DNA from: Thalassomonas sp. M1454
GTDB lineage: Bacteria > Pseudomonadota > Gammaproteobacteria > Enterobacterales > Alteromonadaceae
Assembly: GCF_007097525.1 (NCBI RefSeq)
Contig: NZ_VKDD01000007.1
Location: 1 to 64,000, forward strand
Direction of reading: 5' to 3'
DNA length: 64,000 nucleotides
How positions within the stretch are numbered: position 1 is the stretch's first letter; the number at the start of each line of letters is the position of its first letter. The notes under the pieces were generated by a model, which was given only the letters and a program-made list of their open reading frames with translations, ran no database searches and was not told the origin of the DNA. The position numbers were made by a program, and so were the translations under genes. This document shows, piece by piece, positions 27,166 through 36,712 of the stretch.

Positions 27166-29512
27166 AACTAAAACAGCAAAATCGAAAGCAATAAAACAGA
27201 AAGGCTTTACTAAAGGTAAAGTAAAAAATACTAAAGTTAAGCAAGGCTTTAGTCGTTGGTTGATTGTAACTGCAATTAAATTATCGATTATTTTTGTCGC
27301 TCTTATTAGTTTGTATAGCATTTACCTTGACGGCAAAGTTAGGCAAACGTTTGAAGGCCAACGTTGGCAAATACCTGCGCAAGTTTATGCCAATATCCCT
27401 GTAATTAATGCAGATAAGCCAATTAATTTGGCCAAAGTTGAAAGTGAACTAATCCATCTTAATTATCAACGAGTTACCAGAGTCACATCGCCTGGTCAGT
27501 TTTCACGCCAAGGTTCTAAAGTTACTATTTTTAGACGAGAGTTTGATTTTGGTTATGGCTTACAAGAGCCAGCATTAATTAGCATTGAACAAAAAAACGG
27601 TGAAGTTTATCGTTTAACAGAAAATAGCGAAGTTAAGCATAGTGTTAAATTAGAGCCCATTTTAATTGACCGCATTCTTTCTGCCGATGCAGAAGACCGT
27701 GTGTTCTTATCATTAGAGCAGGTACCACAACAGTTAATTGATACATTACTCTTGATTGAAGACCGTGATTTTTATAGCCATCATGGTATTTCACCTACAG
27801 GTATTCTTAGAGCTTTCTGGAAAAACATGCTTGCTGGCGCAACTGTGCAAGGTGGCAGTACGTTAACCCAGCAACTTGCCAAAAACATGTATTTGAATCG
27901 TCAAAAAACGATTTGGCGTAAAGTCAACGAAGCTTTAATCTCAGTTATTTTAGAGCTCCGCTATTCCAAAGATCAACTACTAGAAGCTTATATCAATGAG
28001 GTTTATTTAGGCCAACATTATGCCAATGGTATTTATGGCTTTGGTTTGGCTTCGCAGTTTTATTTCGGTAAACCGTTAAGTGAGCTCGATGATGCTCAAA
28101 TTGCTTTATTGATCGCACAGGTTAAAGGCCCTTCATATTATGATCCTTGGCGTAAACCTGAACGCGCCAGTGAACGTCGTGATTTAATTTTACGTGTGAT
28201 GTTTGAAAATCACACCTTAACTAAAAACAGTTATTTAAATGCAATTGAGCAGCCATTAAGTATTCGTAGTGAACGCCGCTTCGCTAAGCAATCTTATCCT
28301 GCCTATATGCAGTTAGTTCGCCGCGAACTTAAAGATATTGGTGCGGGTAATGCACTGCAATCAGGGATTAAAGTCTTTACTGGTTTTGATCTTGTCCGCC
28401 AACAAAATGCCGAGCAAGCAGTAATCGAGCAATTAGCGCAACTTGAAAAAAGCAAAGATAGCTCAGAATTACAAACCGCTGTAATTGTTAGTGATATACG
28501 CACAGGACAAATTCAAGCGGTTGTTGGTGGTAAAGAGGTAAAATATTCAGGTTTTAACCGTGCATTAGATGCCAAACGACCTATTGGCTCATTGATTAAG
28601 CCTGTTATTTATCTAACCGCTTTAGAGCGCTATCAGCAGTATAACTTAGCGACCCCATTGGCTGATGAACCTATTTCATTAAAAAGCTCTACAGGTAAGC
28701 GTTGGCAGCCTAAAAATTATGATGGTAAATACCGAGGCCATGTACCTTTAATTGACGGTTTAGTTAAATCTTTAAATATTCCAACCGTTAACTTAGGTTT
28801 AAAACTTGGCCTTGCCGATGTTGCCGATACTCTGCATACATTAGGCTATCAAGGTAAAGTCAAAAAAGTACCAAGTATGCTGCTTGGCTCAACCAACATG
28901 TCAGCCTTTGAAGTAAACCAGTGGTATAACACTATCGCTAATTCAGGTATTTATAACCGTGCCTTAGCGATAAATAAAGTAGTCTCTGGTGATGGCGAAA
29001 CCCTTTGGCAGCGAGAAAATGTAGTTGATGCAAGGCTATCATCACAAGGTGCCTATTTAATTGATTATGCACTAACTAAAGTGACATCAGAAGGTACGGC
29101 AAAATCATTAGCTTGGAAATTCCCAGAGCAACTGCTTGCTGGTAAAACAGGTACTAGTAACGACTTACGTGATTCGTGGTTTGTTGGTTACGATCAAGAA
29201 AGTGTAGTGACCACGTGGATAGGCCGAGATGACAATAAATCAACAGGGTTAACGGGCAGTAGTGGCGCATTGACATTGTTTGCCAACTACCTGAAAAAAC
29301 AAGGCAGTCATAGTCGCTATGACTTTATGCCTGATGGTGTAGAGTTTGCCACGTTTGAACTTGCTACAGGTAACGCTGTAACAGATGAATGTGCGAAAGT
29401 TGCCCAATACCCAGCAGTTACGGAAGGTATCTTTTTCTCAACTGAATGTTTGGAGAAGAAACCTGAACCACCTTCATGGTTAGAAAGGTTGTTTGGCTTA
29501 GGCGATGATTAA
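27158..29512 (+). CDS. mrcB: Penicillin-binding protein 1B (bifunctional peptidoglycan synthase)
   Basis: 784 residues. A Lys-rich cytoplasmic tail (1-30) and one membrane helix (about 34-56) precede a UB2H-like region. The GT51 glycosyltransferase domain shows EDRDFYSHHG and GGSTLTQQLAKN. The transpeptidase domain has catalytic SxxK in RPIGSLIKP and the KTGTSND box. It polymerises glycan strands and crosslinks peptides at the outer face of the inner membrane. An lpoB activator gene is not nearby. The start overlaps hrpB. Confidence 0.96.
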   Translation: MTKTKTAKSKAIKQKGFTKGKVKNTKVKQGFSRWLIVTAIKLSIIFVALISLYSIYLDGKVRQTFEGQRWQIPAQVYANIPVINADKPINLAKVESELIHLNYQRVTRVTSPGQFSRQGSKVTIFRREFDFGYGLQEPALISIEQKNGEVYRLTENSEVKHSVKLEPILIDRILSADAEDRVFLSLEQVPQQLIDTLLLIEDRDFYSHHGISPTGILRAFWKNMLAGATVQGGSTLTQQLAKNMYLNRQKTIWRKVNEALISVILELRYSKDQLLEAYINEVYLGQHYANGIYGFGLASQFYFGKPLSELDDAQIALLIAQVKGPSYYDPWRKPERASERRDLILRVMFENHTLTKNSYLNAIEQPLSIRSERRFAKQSYPAYMQLVRRELKDIGAGNALQSGIKVFTGFDLVRQQNAEQAVIEQLAQLEKSKDSSELQTAVIVSDIRTGQIQAVVGGKEVKYSGFNRALDAKRPIGSLIKPVIYLTALERYQQYNLATPLADEPISLKSSTGKRWQPKNYDGKYRGHVPLIDGLVKSLNIPTVNLGLKLGLADVADTLHTLGYQGKVKKVPSMLLGSTNMSAFEVNQWYNTIANSGIYNRALAINKVVSGDGETLWQRENVVDARLSSQGAYLIDYALTKVTSEGTAKSLAWKFPEQLLAGKTGTSNDLRDSWFVGYDQESVVTTWIGRDDNKSTGLTGSSGALTLFANYLKKQGSHSRYDFMPDGVEFATFELATGNAVTDECAKVAQYPAVTEGIFFSTECLEKKPEPPSWLERLFGLGDD

Positions 29513-29518
29513 GGACCT

Positions 29519-29544
29519 ATCGCTCACTGTCTACAGTGAGCGAT
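29519..29544. other. Perfect 12-bp inverted repeat between mrcB and the MipA gene
   Basis: atcgctcactgt/acagtgagcgat with a 2-nt spacer lies just after the mrcB stop between convergent genes. Neither side has a T-tract, so a classical terminator is doubtful, though the stem is strong. Confidence 0.5.
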
Positions 29545-29603
29545 AAACTGAGGTTATTAACAAAGCAAAAATTTAAACATCTAGTGTTCTGCTAATATTT
29601 GAG

Positions 29604-30431
29604 CTAAAACACGTAGATTACACTTATACCTATTTCAGCTTCATAATTACTGCGAGCAATTGGGCTATCTCTAACCTCACTACTATAATATTCGAACAGC
29701 GCTTCACCGTAGATCTGCCAGTTATTATTTATATTATGTCTGTAATTATAATCAATACCAACCGAGCGTATACCTGCGCTTAGGTTGGTTTCTTGTAATC
29801 CTGAGTCAGCAGATTGTTGCGCATCTATACCAAAACCTTTATTTGCGTATTCGCTGTCATGAAAAACAGCAACTAAATTGATTTCTGAACCGGTACCATC
29901 AACTTGATCTCCGAAACGGCGACCCACACCAAATAAACCTAAATTTCCTTCATCACTTGCCACTAAACGGCCTACTAACCAATACCGCCAATCTTCGGTG
30001 AATGATCGACGAGCTTGAAATACCAGTTCAAACCCTTCATCTTGGTCGCCAAGACCGTCAAGCCTACCATCATCCGAGTCACCTTCTTCTCGTCCTTCAT
30101 CAAAACCAACTAAGGCATCTAATAGCCAATTATCATTCACAACACTTCGCCAACCAAATGCCTCACCTGCAAAATAATATATATTGTTACCATCTCGCCA
30201 TTGCACAGCACCAGCAGGTTGGATTTCAAATCCAAACTCGTCTGAACCTTCGTACGCTGTTTCATATTCAACGCCAAACCCAAGCCCAAACGCCCATCCA
30301 TTTTCGCCTCTGGTAAAATCATCTACCGAGGGCAAGGGCACTAAAGCTGTTTTGTTGTCTTCTGCGATTGCCGTATTAAAAAGAGGGAAATGTATTAGTA
30401 ATACCAAAAGAAAGCTGTGTATATTTTTCAT
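29604..30431 (-). CDS. MipA/OmpV-family outer-membrane protein
   Basis: 275 residues. A Sec signal peptide ends near AIAED (about residue 24). It is followed by alternating beta-strand sequence with the family opening WAFGLGFGVEYETAYEGSD and a C-terminal aromatic strand ending in IGISVIYVF, typical of Bam-inserted barrels. E. coli MipA links MltA and PBP1B, so a location convergent with mrcB is suggestive. However, OmpV-like members also serve as porins, so a role in wall synthesis is only an inference. Confidence 0.85.
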   Translation of the reverse strand: MKNIHSFLLVLLIHFPLFNTAIAEDNKTALVPLPSVDDFTRGENGWAFGLGFGVEYETAYEGSDEFGFEIQPAGAVQWRDGNNIYYFAGEAFGWRSVVNDNWLLDALVGFDEGREEGDSDDGRLDGLGDQDEGFELVFQARRSFTEDWRYWLVGRLVASDEGNLGLFGVGRRFGDQVDGTGSEINLVAVFHDSEYANKGFGIDAQQSADSGLQETNLSAGIRSVGIDYNYRHNINNNWQIYGEALFEYYSSEVRDSPIARSNYEAEIGISVIYVF

Positions 30432-30644
30432 TGGTTACCCTATGTAAATACTGACATGTATATTTATTAACAATATTGTACGAATGGAATTAAAGAAAAG
30501 TTCATATAATTGATTTTAGGTTTCAAATTTTTAGCTAACTAATATTACAGACTAAGTACTCTTAATCTATTAGCTTGAGTTAACTCTGCTGTATATACAA
30601 CCTTGCTTGTCGACCCGTTTTAAGCTACATTCCGCTTATTATAT

Positions 30645-31898
30645 ATGGCAAAGAGAAATAAAATGAGCACAGCAAGCAGTACTTGGCAGCTACTTTTTAC
30701 TAACGTTAATATCGCAACAATGTCTGATGCGAGCAACTCGTATGGTGCGATCACGCAGGGTGCATTAGCCGTAACCGATGGCAAAATTGTATGGTTAGGC
30801 GCACAAGCTGACCTTCCTGAAGTTGACCAAGAACTAACAACAATAATTGATGGCCAAGGCAAGTGGATCACTCCTGGTTTAATTGATTGTCATACCCATA
30901 TTGTTTATGGATCTCATCGTGCTAATGAGTTTGAACTGCGCCTACAAGGGGCAAGTTACGAAGAAATAGCAAATAACGGTGGTGGTATTGTTTCTACTGT
31001 TAAAGCTACTCGTGAAGCATCGATAGATGAATTGTATGTTAGTGCTCACCAACGTTTAAGCGCCCTTCATAATGAAGGTGTTACTAGTTTAGAGATAAAA
31101 TCAGGCTACGGACTCGACCTTGAAACTGAGCTTAAGATGCTTAAAGTTGCCAAGCGTTTAGAGGAAAATGTACCTGTTACTGTTCGTAAAACTTTCTTAG
31201 GTGCTCATGCTGTGCCTGTTGAATATAAAGATAACGCTGATGGCTACATTAAACTCGTTTGTGAGCAAATGATCCCTGAAGTGGCAAAGCAAAACCTTGC
31301 AGATGCTGTCGACGTTTTTTGTGAAGGCATAGGTTTTAGCATTGAACAAACAGAAGCTGTTTTTAAAGCGGCACAGCAGCATGACTTACCGGTGAAGGTT
31401 CATGCCGAACAACTATCTGATCTTGGCGGCACTGAGCTTGCCGCAAAATACCAAGCTCTTTCAAGTGATCATGTAGAGTTTTTATCACAGCAAGGTGTAA
31501 AAGCCATGAGCGCAGCTAATATGACAGCAGTTCTTTTACCAGGTGCTTTCTACTTTTTACGAGAAACCAAATTACCACCAATTGAATCACTGCGTGCGAA
31601 TAATGTTCCTATGGCTATTGCTAGTGATGCAAACCCTGGTTCGTCACCAATCAACTCAATACAATTAATGCTTAATATGGCATGTACGCTATTTAGATTA
31701 ACGCCAAGTGAAGCATTAGCAGGTGTTACTTGTCATGCTGCCAAAGCATTAGGGATAGATCATAAGGTTGGTCGATTAGAAGTGGGTCTCGATGCCGACA
31801 TCGCTTTATGGGATATAGAACAACCTGCACAGCTTTGTTACCAGTTCGGGGTAAACCCTCTGGCTGCTTTATATAAGCAAGGTGTAAAAGTTAAATAA
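30645..31898 (+). CDS. hutI: Imidazolonepropionase
   Basis: Histidine-degradation enzyme converting imidazolone-5-propionate to N-formimino-L-glutamate. Metal-binding DCHTHIVYGSHR, the substrate segments GGGIVSTVKATREAS and KSGYGLDLETELKML, and the later VHAEQLSD and ASDANPGSSP are all present. The open frame starts at an ATG at 30645, but the ATG at 30663 gives the usual N-terminus (MSTASSTWQLLF), about 411 residues, and has aagaga upstream. No other hut gene is adjacent, so the pathway is split. A terminator follows. Confidence 0.95.
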   Translation: MAKRNKMSTASSTWQLLFTNVNIATMSDASNSYGAITQGALAVTDGKIVWLGAQADLPEVDQELTTIIDGQGKWITPGLIDCHTHIVYGSHRANEFELRLQGASYEEIANNGGGIVSTVKATREASIDELYVSAHQRLSALHNEGVTSLEIKSGYGLDLETELKMLKVAKRLEENVPVTVRKTFLGAHAVPVEYKDNADGYIKLVCEQMIPEVAKQNLADAVDVFCEGIGFSIEQTEAVFKAAQQHDLPVKVHAEQLSDLGGTELAAKYQALSSDHVEFLSQQGVKAMSAANMTAVLLPGAFYFLRETKLPPIESLRANNVPMAIASDANPGSSPINSIQLMLNMACTLFRLTPSEALAGVTCHAAKALGIDHKVGRLEVGLDADIALWDIEQPAQLCYQFGVNPLAALYKQGVKVK

Positions 31899-31900
31899 AT

Positions 31901-31930
31901 AAAAAGGGATAACAAACGTTATCCCTTTTT
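31901..31930. terminator. Bidirectional terminator between hutI and rraA
   Basis: A perfect 13-bp inverted repeat aaaaagggataac/gttatcccttttt with loop aaac lies between convergent genes; T-tracts occur on both strands. Confidence 0.9.
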
Positions 31931-31964
31931 ACTATCTAGTCGCTTATAACTTACAATTAGCGTT

Positions 31965-32450
31965 CTACTCAATATCTAGAGGATCAGGAGAAAGCACAAT
32001 ACCTGTGTTGTCTGCATAAATATGATCATCCGGTAAAATCGTAACGCCGGCAAAGTTAATTGCTACATCACTTTCACCCGTTGTATCTTCAGTGGCGCCA
32101 ACAGGAATCGACACCATAGCTTGAATGCCAAGTTCAATGTCTTCAATAATATCAACATCACGCACACTACCGTAACAGATAATGCCTTCCCAGCCATTGC
32201 GAGCAGCAGTTTCGGCAATATAACCATCGATTAACGCTCGACGAGTTGAGCCACCGCCATCAATAACCAATACTTTACCAACACCATCGGTTTCAACTAA
32301 TTCGGCAATTAAGCCATTGTTTTCGAAACATTTTACTGTAACCACAGAGCCACCAAATGAACTTCTACCACCATAGTTACTTAACATAGGTTCGAGTACA
32401 TCAATTGAGTCAGCGTATAAATTACATAGTTCAGAGGTGTTGTATTGCAT
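31965..32450 (-). CDS. rraA: Regulator of ribonuclease E activity A
   Basis: 161 residues, identical in length to E. coli RraA. Diagnostic stretches are [50 protein letters not shown] and [16 protein letters not shown]. It binds RNase E and dampens mRNA decay. The RraA fold is shared with 4-hydroxy-4-methyl-2-oxoglutarate aldolases, but the Asn/Glu-rich sequence and nearby rpmE, hslV and hslU favour the regulator. Ribosome site gagt before ATG is modest. Confidence 0.94.
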   Translation of the reverse strand: MQYNTSELCNLYADSIDVLEPMLSNYGGRSSFGGSVVTVKCFENNGLIAELVETDGVGKVLVIDGGGSTRRALIDGYIAETAARNGWEGIICYGSVRDVDIIEDIELGIQAMVSIPVGATEDTTGESDVAINFAGVTILPDDHIYADNTGIVLSPDPLDIE

Positions 32451-32603
32451 AGTTTACTCCACTTTCTTTGAAAGTTAAGTTGTTGAATTATTTCTAGTAT
32501 AACCCTTGTGATGGATGGAACAAGAGAAAAATTTTAACTTATTGTAGCCAGCTCATTGCTTTATAAATGATAATTAATGGAGATATATCAAACCGTAAAA
32601 ACT

Positions 32604-32629
32604 AAAAAAGCGCCATAAGGCGCTTTTTT
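32604..32629 (-). terminator. Intrinsic terminator of rpmE
   Basis: Core agcgccataaggcgct (32609-32624) with A/T tracts on both sides. It lies 20 bp after the rpmE stop. Confidence 0.88.
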
Positions 32630-32648
32630 AATTCGGATAATAAGTCGA

Positions 32649-32861
32649 TTATTTAGACTTAAGAGCACCGAAACGTTTGTTGAATTTATCAACACGACCA
32701 CCAGTCTCAGCAGCTTTTTGCTTACCAGTGTAGAACGGGTGACAAGAAGAGCATACGTCTAAGTAAATGTCTTTACCGCGTGTAGATTGAGTTTCGATAA
32801 CGTTACCACATGAACATGTTGCTTTCATGGCAGTGTAATTTGGGTGGATATTTTCTTTCAT
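32649..32861 (-). CDS. rpmE: 50S ribosomal protein L31, zinc-binding form
   Basis: 70 residues, starting MKENIHPNY. The zinc-ribbon ligands C16, C18, C37 and C40 are present, so this is the C+ paralogue used when zinc is sufficient, as opposed to the zinc-free YkgM type. It bridges the ribosomal subunits. It is divergent from priA as in E. coli. Despite a zur-like gene in the window I see no Zur operator here, as expected for the zinc-containing form. Confidence 0.97.
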   Translation of the reverse strand: MKENIHPNYTAMKATCSCGNVIETQSTRGKDIYLDVCSSCHPFYTGKQKAAETGGRVDKFNKRFGALKSK

Positions 32862-33114
32862 GGAAAACCTCTATATTTAGGCCGTATCGCCACTTGATCA
32901 ATTGCCAAGTACCATACGAGTTACAATTTAAGTTGGCGGATCATACGGTATCAACCGCCGATGATCAACTAAAATAGTTAAAAAATAGACAAATACTTTA
33001 ACTAGTGCCGATAATTAACATTTTTGGTGACTTTGTTGGTGTGCACAATAAATTTGCTTGGCAAATCTGCTTTATCTGGGCAGAATAAAAACACTTATTA
33101 TAATACTGATCACT

Positions 33115-35337
33115 ATGACCTTTATCTCCCGTTATATACAAGTGGCAATCCCGGTTCCAATGCGCCAAAGCTTTACTTATTTAGCGCCTGAACACTTAAA
33201 CGAGCAAACCTTCTCTGCAGGCGACCGAGTGTTAGTGCCGTTTGGCTCTCGTAAATTGATTGCTATTGTACTTAAAGTAAGTAATGAATGTGATGTAGCC
33301 GATAATAAATTAAAGGCAATTGTAGAATTACTGCCGAGCGAATCAAAACTTTCCTCATCGCAAATAGATTTTCTTAGTTTGTGTGCGCGCTATTACCATC
33401 ACCCCATTGGCGATGTCATTAGCCAAGCTTTACCTGTGCTATTAAGACAAATTAAACCTGTCGATTTAACCCCCGAAGCTTGTTGGTTCAAAAATCCAGA
33501 TAAATCAGAGCAAGAGCTTGAACTGCTAATCGCTAAGCTTGCTAAATCTGCAGCTAAGCAAAAAGCTCTTTATCAATTTATTAGTGAGCATGGTGATATC
33601 ACTTGGCCTGAAATACGCATGGCAGGTTTTATTAAAAGCCAGCTAACTGCGCTAATGAATAAAGAGTTAATTTGCCAAGGCGAAGTTGCGAGTGTGGCAT
33701 TTAAGTGCAAAGAAAACTCTATTAATGTTGAAGATAAACACCAGCTTTCAGTTGAGCAAGCAGTCATTGTTAGTGGCATTAATCAACAGCTAAATAAATT
33801 TTCGTGTCACTTAATAGACGGTATTACTGGTAGTGGTAAAACCGAAGTTTACCTACAAATTATTGAAGAAGTGTTAAAGCAAGACAAGCAAGTCTTAGTT
33901 TTGGTACCAGAAATAGGTTTAACCCCGCAAACCTTATCGCGATTTGAAAAACGTTTTCGTGTGCCAATCGTACTTCACCACTCTGGCCTAAATGATAATG
34001 AACGCTTACAAACCTGGCATCGCACCAAAAAAGGTGAAGCAGCCATTGTTATTGCAACTCGATCTGGCGTGTTCTCACCACTCCAAGCTCCGGGCTTAAT
34101 TGTTATTGATGAAGAGCACGATGGCTCTTTTAAACAACAAGAAGGCTTTCGTTACCATGCCCGTGATGTCGCTATCTTAAGGGCAAGACAGCTTAATATC
34201 CCTGTAGTATTAGGCACGGCAACGCCTTCTTTGGAAACGCTACAAAATGCTTTGTCGGGCAAATATCAATATCACCAATTAACCAAGCGCGCTGGTAAAA
34301 GTAATATTGCAGGTATCGAACTTATTGATATGGCTAAGCAACAAATTGAGTTTGGTTTATCAGGAACATTAAAAAAAGCGATACAAGATACGTTAGAGCG
34401 CGGCGAGCAAGTCTTAATCTTTTTAAACCGTCGCGGTTATGCGCCTGCTATATCTTGCCAAGAATGTAATTGGATAGCTGAGTGTAAGCGTTGTGATAAG
34501 CCTTACACCTTGCATCAAAACCAAGGTCTTTTGGTTTGTCATCATTGTGGTAGTCAAAAGCGTATTATGCCGCAGTGTGGTGAGTGTGGCAGTATCCGCA
34601 TTAAACCATTAGGGCAGGGAACTGAACAACTTGAGCAGCGGTTAGTCGAGTTATTTCCTGATTTCTCCGCTGTGCGTATCGACAGAGACAGCACGCGACG
34701 CAAAGGTGAACTAGCTAAGTTATTAGAGCAAGTTAGTAATAAAGAGCACCAAATATTAGTTGGTACGCAAATGCTTGCTAAAGGTCATCATTTCCCTGAC
34801 GTAACTTTAGTTGCCGTGTTAGATGTTGATGGTGCGTTATTTAGTTATGATTTTCGTGCGCCAGAGCATATGGCACAGCTGTTAGTGCAAGTTTCAGGAC
34901 GTGCAGGTAGAGCAAGTAAGCCTGGCAAGGTCATGGTGCAAACACAATACCCTGAACACCCTTTATTACAAGATTTAGTGCACAATGGTTATCAACATTT
35001 TGCTCGTTATGCCCTAATGGAGCGTGAGCAAGCTCGTATTCCTCCTTTTGGATTTCAAGCACTGTTTCGCGCGGAAGCAAATTCTGCAGGTTTACCTAGT
35101 TCATTATTACGAGATATTAGTGAAGGTGACTTTGAGCAATGTTTAATTAGTGGTCCAATTGCTGCCGCACAAGAAAAGAAAGCAGGTAAATTTCGTTTTC
35201 ATTTATTGTTACAAGCAAGCGATCGTAAATATTTGCATAGTGCAGTACAGGTTATTTTATTACGCCTAGAAAAACATAAGTTACAGCATAAAGTTCGTTG
35301 GTCTGTAGATATCGACCCTCAAGAGCTGAGTTGGTAA
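33115..35337 (+). CDS. priA: Primosomal protein N' (replication restart helicase)
   Basis: 740 residues from ATG 33115, chosen because the family begins close to IQVAIPVPMRQSFTYLAPE. The frame extends to a TTG at 33058, but those 19 extra residues are hydrophobic and untypical. Motifs: Walker A GITGSGKTEVY, DEEH box IDEEHDGSFKQQEG, and the eight-cysteine zinc region CQECNWIAECKRC to CGECGS. The later motifs are GTQMLAKGHHFP and QVSGRAGRA. It reloads DnaB at stalled forks. Ribosome site weak at both starts. Synteny rpmE-priA-ftsN-hslV-hslU is the gammaproteobacterial norm. Confidence 0.95.
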   Translation: MTFISRYIQVAIPVPMRQSFTYLAPEHLNEQTFSAGDRVLVPFGSRKLIAIVLKVSNECDVADNKLKAIVELLPSESKLSSSQIDFLSLCARYYHHPIGDVISQALPVLLRQIKPVDLTPEACWFKNPDKSEQELELLIAKLAKSAAKQKALYQFISEHGDITWPEIRMAGFIKSQLTALMNKELICQGEVASVAFKCKENSINVEDKHQLSVEQAVIVSGINQQLNKFSCHLIDGITGSGKTEVYLQIIEEVLKQDKQVLVLVPEIGLTPQTLSRFEKRFRVPIVLHHSGLNDNERLQTWHRTKKGEAAIVIATRSGVFSPLQAPGLIVIDEEHDGSFKQQEGFRYHARDVAILRARQLNIPVVLGTATPSLETLQNALSGKYQYHQLTKRAGKSNIAGIELIDMAKQQIEFGLSGTLKKAIQDTLERGEQVLIFLNRRGYAPAISCQECNWIAECKRCDKPYTLHQNQGLLVCHHCGSQKRIMPQCGECGSIRIKPLGQGTEQLEQRLVELFPDFSAVRIDRDSTRRKGELAKLLEQVSNKEHQILVGTQMLAKGHHFPDVTLVAVLDVDGALFSYDFRAPEHMAQLLVQVSGRAGRASKPGKVMVQTQYPEHPLLQDLVHNGYQHFARYALMEREQARIPPFGFQALFRAEANSAGLPSSLLRDISEGDFEQCLISGPIAAAQEKKAGKFRFHLLLQASDRKYLHSAVQVILLRLEKHKLQHKVRWSVDIDPQELSW

Positions 35338-35450
35338 TAAATCGGCAAAGTATCGATTTATTACGTATTTTATTAACTAAATCAAACAAACTCTGTACAT
35401 TCATTTTCGGTTGGTTAAAATTGACTAATCATTTTTCGTGAAGTTTTATT

Positions 35451-36029
35451 ATGGCTCATCAAGATTACGTTGCTCGCCCCCGCGCAACCAAGAAAAAAAA
35501 GAACCCTTATAAACCAAAGGGCAAGAAAGCAGTTGCTAATAATTCAGGTTTTAAGCCGGTATTTATTGGTTTAATAATTGTCGCTATCATTTCTACTTTT
35601 GCTTACTTTTTATTTTCGTTAAAGAATAATGCTAGTGATGTTGAAGGTTTAGAAATTAAGCTATCTGAGCCAGCTAATTCTACTGAGTATGTTGAAGAAG
35701 ACCCACTACCCGAGCCGCCAACTGAAGATTGGAGTTACTTTAAAAATTTACCTGAAAAAGATGTTGCCGTTGGCGATTACGATGTTAAAGAAAGTGGTCC
35801 ATATCAAATGCAATGTGCTTCATTTAGAAATCAAAATGATGCTGAAAAATTAAAAGCAAAAATAGCCTTTACCGGGCTTTCATCAACGGTGCGTAAATCT
35901 GTTGGCAGTAATGGCACTTGGTATAAAGTTGTTTTAGGGCCATTTGAGCGCAAGAGACAAGCGGAAAGTGCCAAGCATAAATTGAAAAGAAATAAAATCA
36001 ATGGCTGCCAAATATGGCTTTGGACTTGA
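35451..36029 (+). CDS. ftsN: Cell-division protein FtsN (SPOR-domain)
   Basis: 192 residues, shorter than E. coli FtsN (319). A basic Lys-rich cytoplasmic tail (1-32), one membrane helix (about 35-57) and an acidic/proline linker (about 60-110) lead to a C-terminal SPOR domain (about 115-192; YQMQCASFRNQNDAEKLKA, WYKVVLGPF) that binds denuded septal peptidoglycan. The position between priA and hslV supports ftsN. The long repetitive linker is reduced; the essential activation segment is not obvious. The TGA stop overlaps the -35 element of the hslVU heat-shock promoter. Confidence 0.9.
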   Translation: MAHQDYVARPRATKKKKNPYKPKGKKAVANNSGFKPVFIGLIIVAIISTFAYFLFSLKNNASDVEGLEIKLSEPANSTEYVEEDPLPEPPTEDWSYFKNLPEKDVAVGDYDVKESGPYQMQCASFRNQNDAEKLKAKIAFTGLSSTVRKSVGSNGTWYKVVLGPFERKRQAESAKHKLKRNKINGCQIWLWT

Positions 36030-36053
36030 AAACCTAACTCTTCATTCCCACAT
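36025..36053 (+). promoter_or_regulatory. Sigma-32 heat-shock promoter of hslVU
   Basis: CTTGAAA (36025-36031), a 15-bp spacer and CCCACAT (36047-36053) match the sigma-32 consensus CTTGAAA-N11-16-CCCATNT in all but one defined position. The -35 box straddles the ftsN stop codon. Confidence 0.85.
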
Positions 36054-36072
36054 TATATCTAAGATTGTTTTT

Positions 36073-36115
36073 CGAGGCGTCTGTTTCTAATTTTTTAGAA
36101 AGCGCCTCGTTTTTA
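36073..36115 (+). promoter_or_regulatory. Stem-loop in hslVU leader (or ftsN terminator)
   Basis: Outer stem cgaggcg/cgcctcg (36073-36079 and 36103-36109) encloses a second stem ttctaa/ttagaa, then ttttta. It could end ftsN transcription. It also lies entirely between the predicted sigma-32 start (about 36060) and the hslV GTG, where a leader stem-loop affecting clpQY mRNA stability has been described in E. coli (from memory). Confidence 0.75.
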
Positions 36116-36131
36116 TTTATAGAGGTTTATT

Positions 36132-36650
36132 GTGACTACGATTGTATCAGTACGACGTAACGGCCGCGTTTGCATAGGTGGCGACGGCCAAGTTTCTCTT
36201 GGTAATACGGTAATGAAGGGCAATGCCCGTAAAGTGCGTCGTTTATATAACGACAAAGTACTCGCTGGTTTTGCGGGCGGTACTGCCGACGCCTTTACTT
36301 TATTTGAGCGCTTTGAAAGTAAGCTTGAACAACATCAAGGTCATTTGACTAAATCTGCAGTTGAGCTAGCTAAAGATTGGCGTAGTGATCGAGCATTAAG
36401 AAAGTTAGAAGCTATGTTAGTGGTTGCCGATGAAACCGCGTCATTAATCATTACCGGTAATGGTGATGTAGTACAACCAGAAAATGACTTAATTGCTATT
36501 GGCTCTGGTGGTAACTTTGCTCAAGCTGCAGCATTAGCGCTACTTGAAAATACCGAACTATCGGCAAAAGAGGTTGTTTCTAAATCATTAACCATTGCTG
36601 CCGACATCTGTGTGTTTACCAATCAAAATCACACGATTGACGAAATTTAA
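36132..36650 (+). CDS. hslV: ATP-dependent protease HslV (ClpQ) proteolytic subunit
   Basis: 172 residues from a GTG start preceded by agagg. After removal of the initiator Met, Thr at position 2 ([10 protein letters not shown]) becomes the N-terminal catalytic threonine. Further family marks are [38 protein letters not shown] and [12 protein letters not shown]. It forms the double hexamer that HslU caps, a bacterial proteasome-like protease for misfolded proteins. Driven by the sigma-32 promoter upstream; hslU follows after 62 bp. Confidence 0.97.
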   Translation: MTTIVSVRRNGRVCIGGDGQVSLGNTVMKGNARKVRRLYNDKVLAGFAGGTADAFTLFERFESKLEQHQGHLTKSAVELAKDWRSDRALRKLEAMLVVADETASLIITGNGDVVQPENDLIAIGSGGNFAQAAALALLENTELSAKEVVSKSLTIAADICVFTNQNHTIDEI

Positions 36651-36712
36651 CTTATAAAACAGAATTTATAATACTAAATACCCTTATGGTATTTAGTTAG
36701 AGGAAATATCAC

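Noticed and set aside
33058..33114. TTG start for priA adding 19 residues
   Set aside because: The added residues are hydrophobic and not typical of PriA, which begins near the IQVAIPVP segment.
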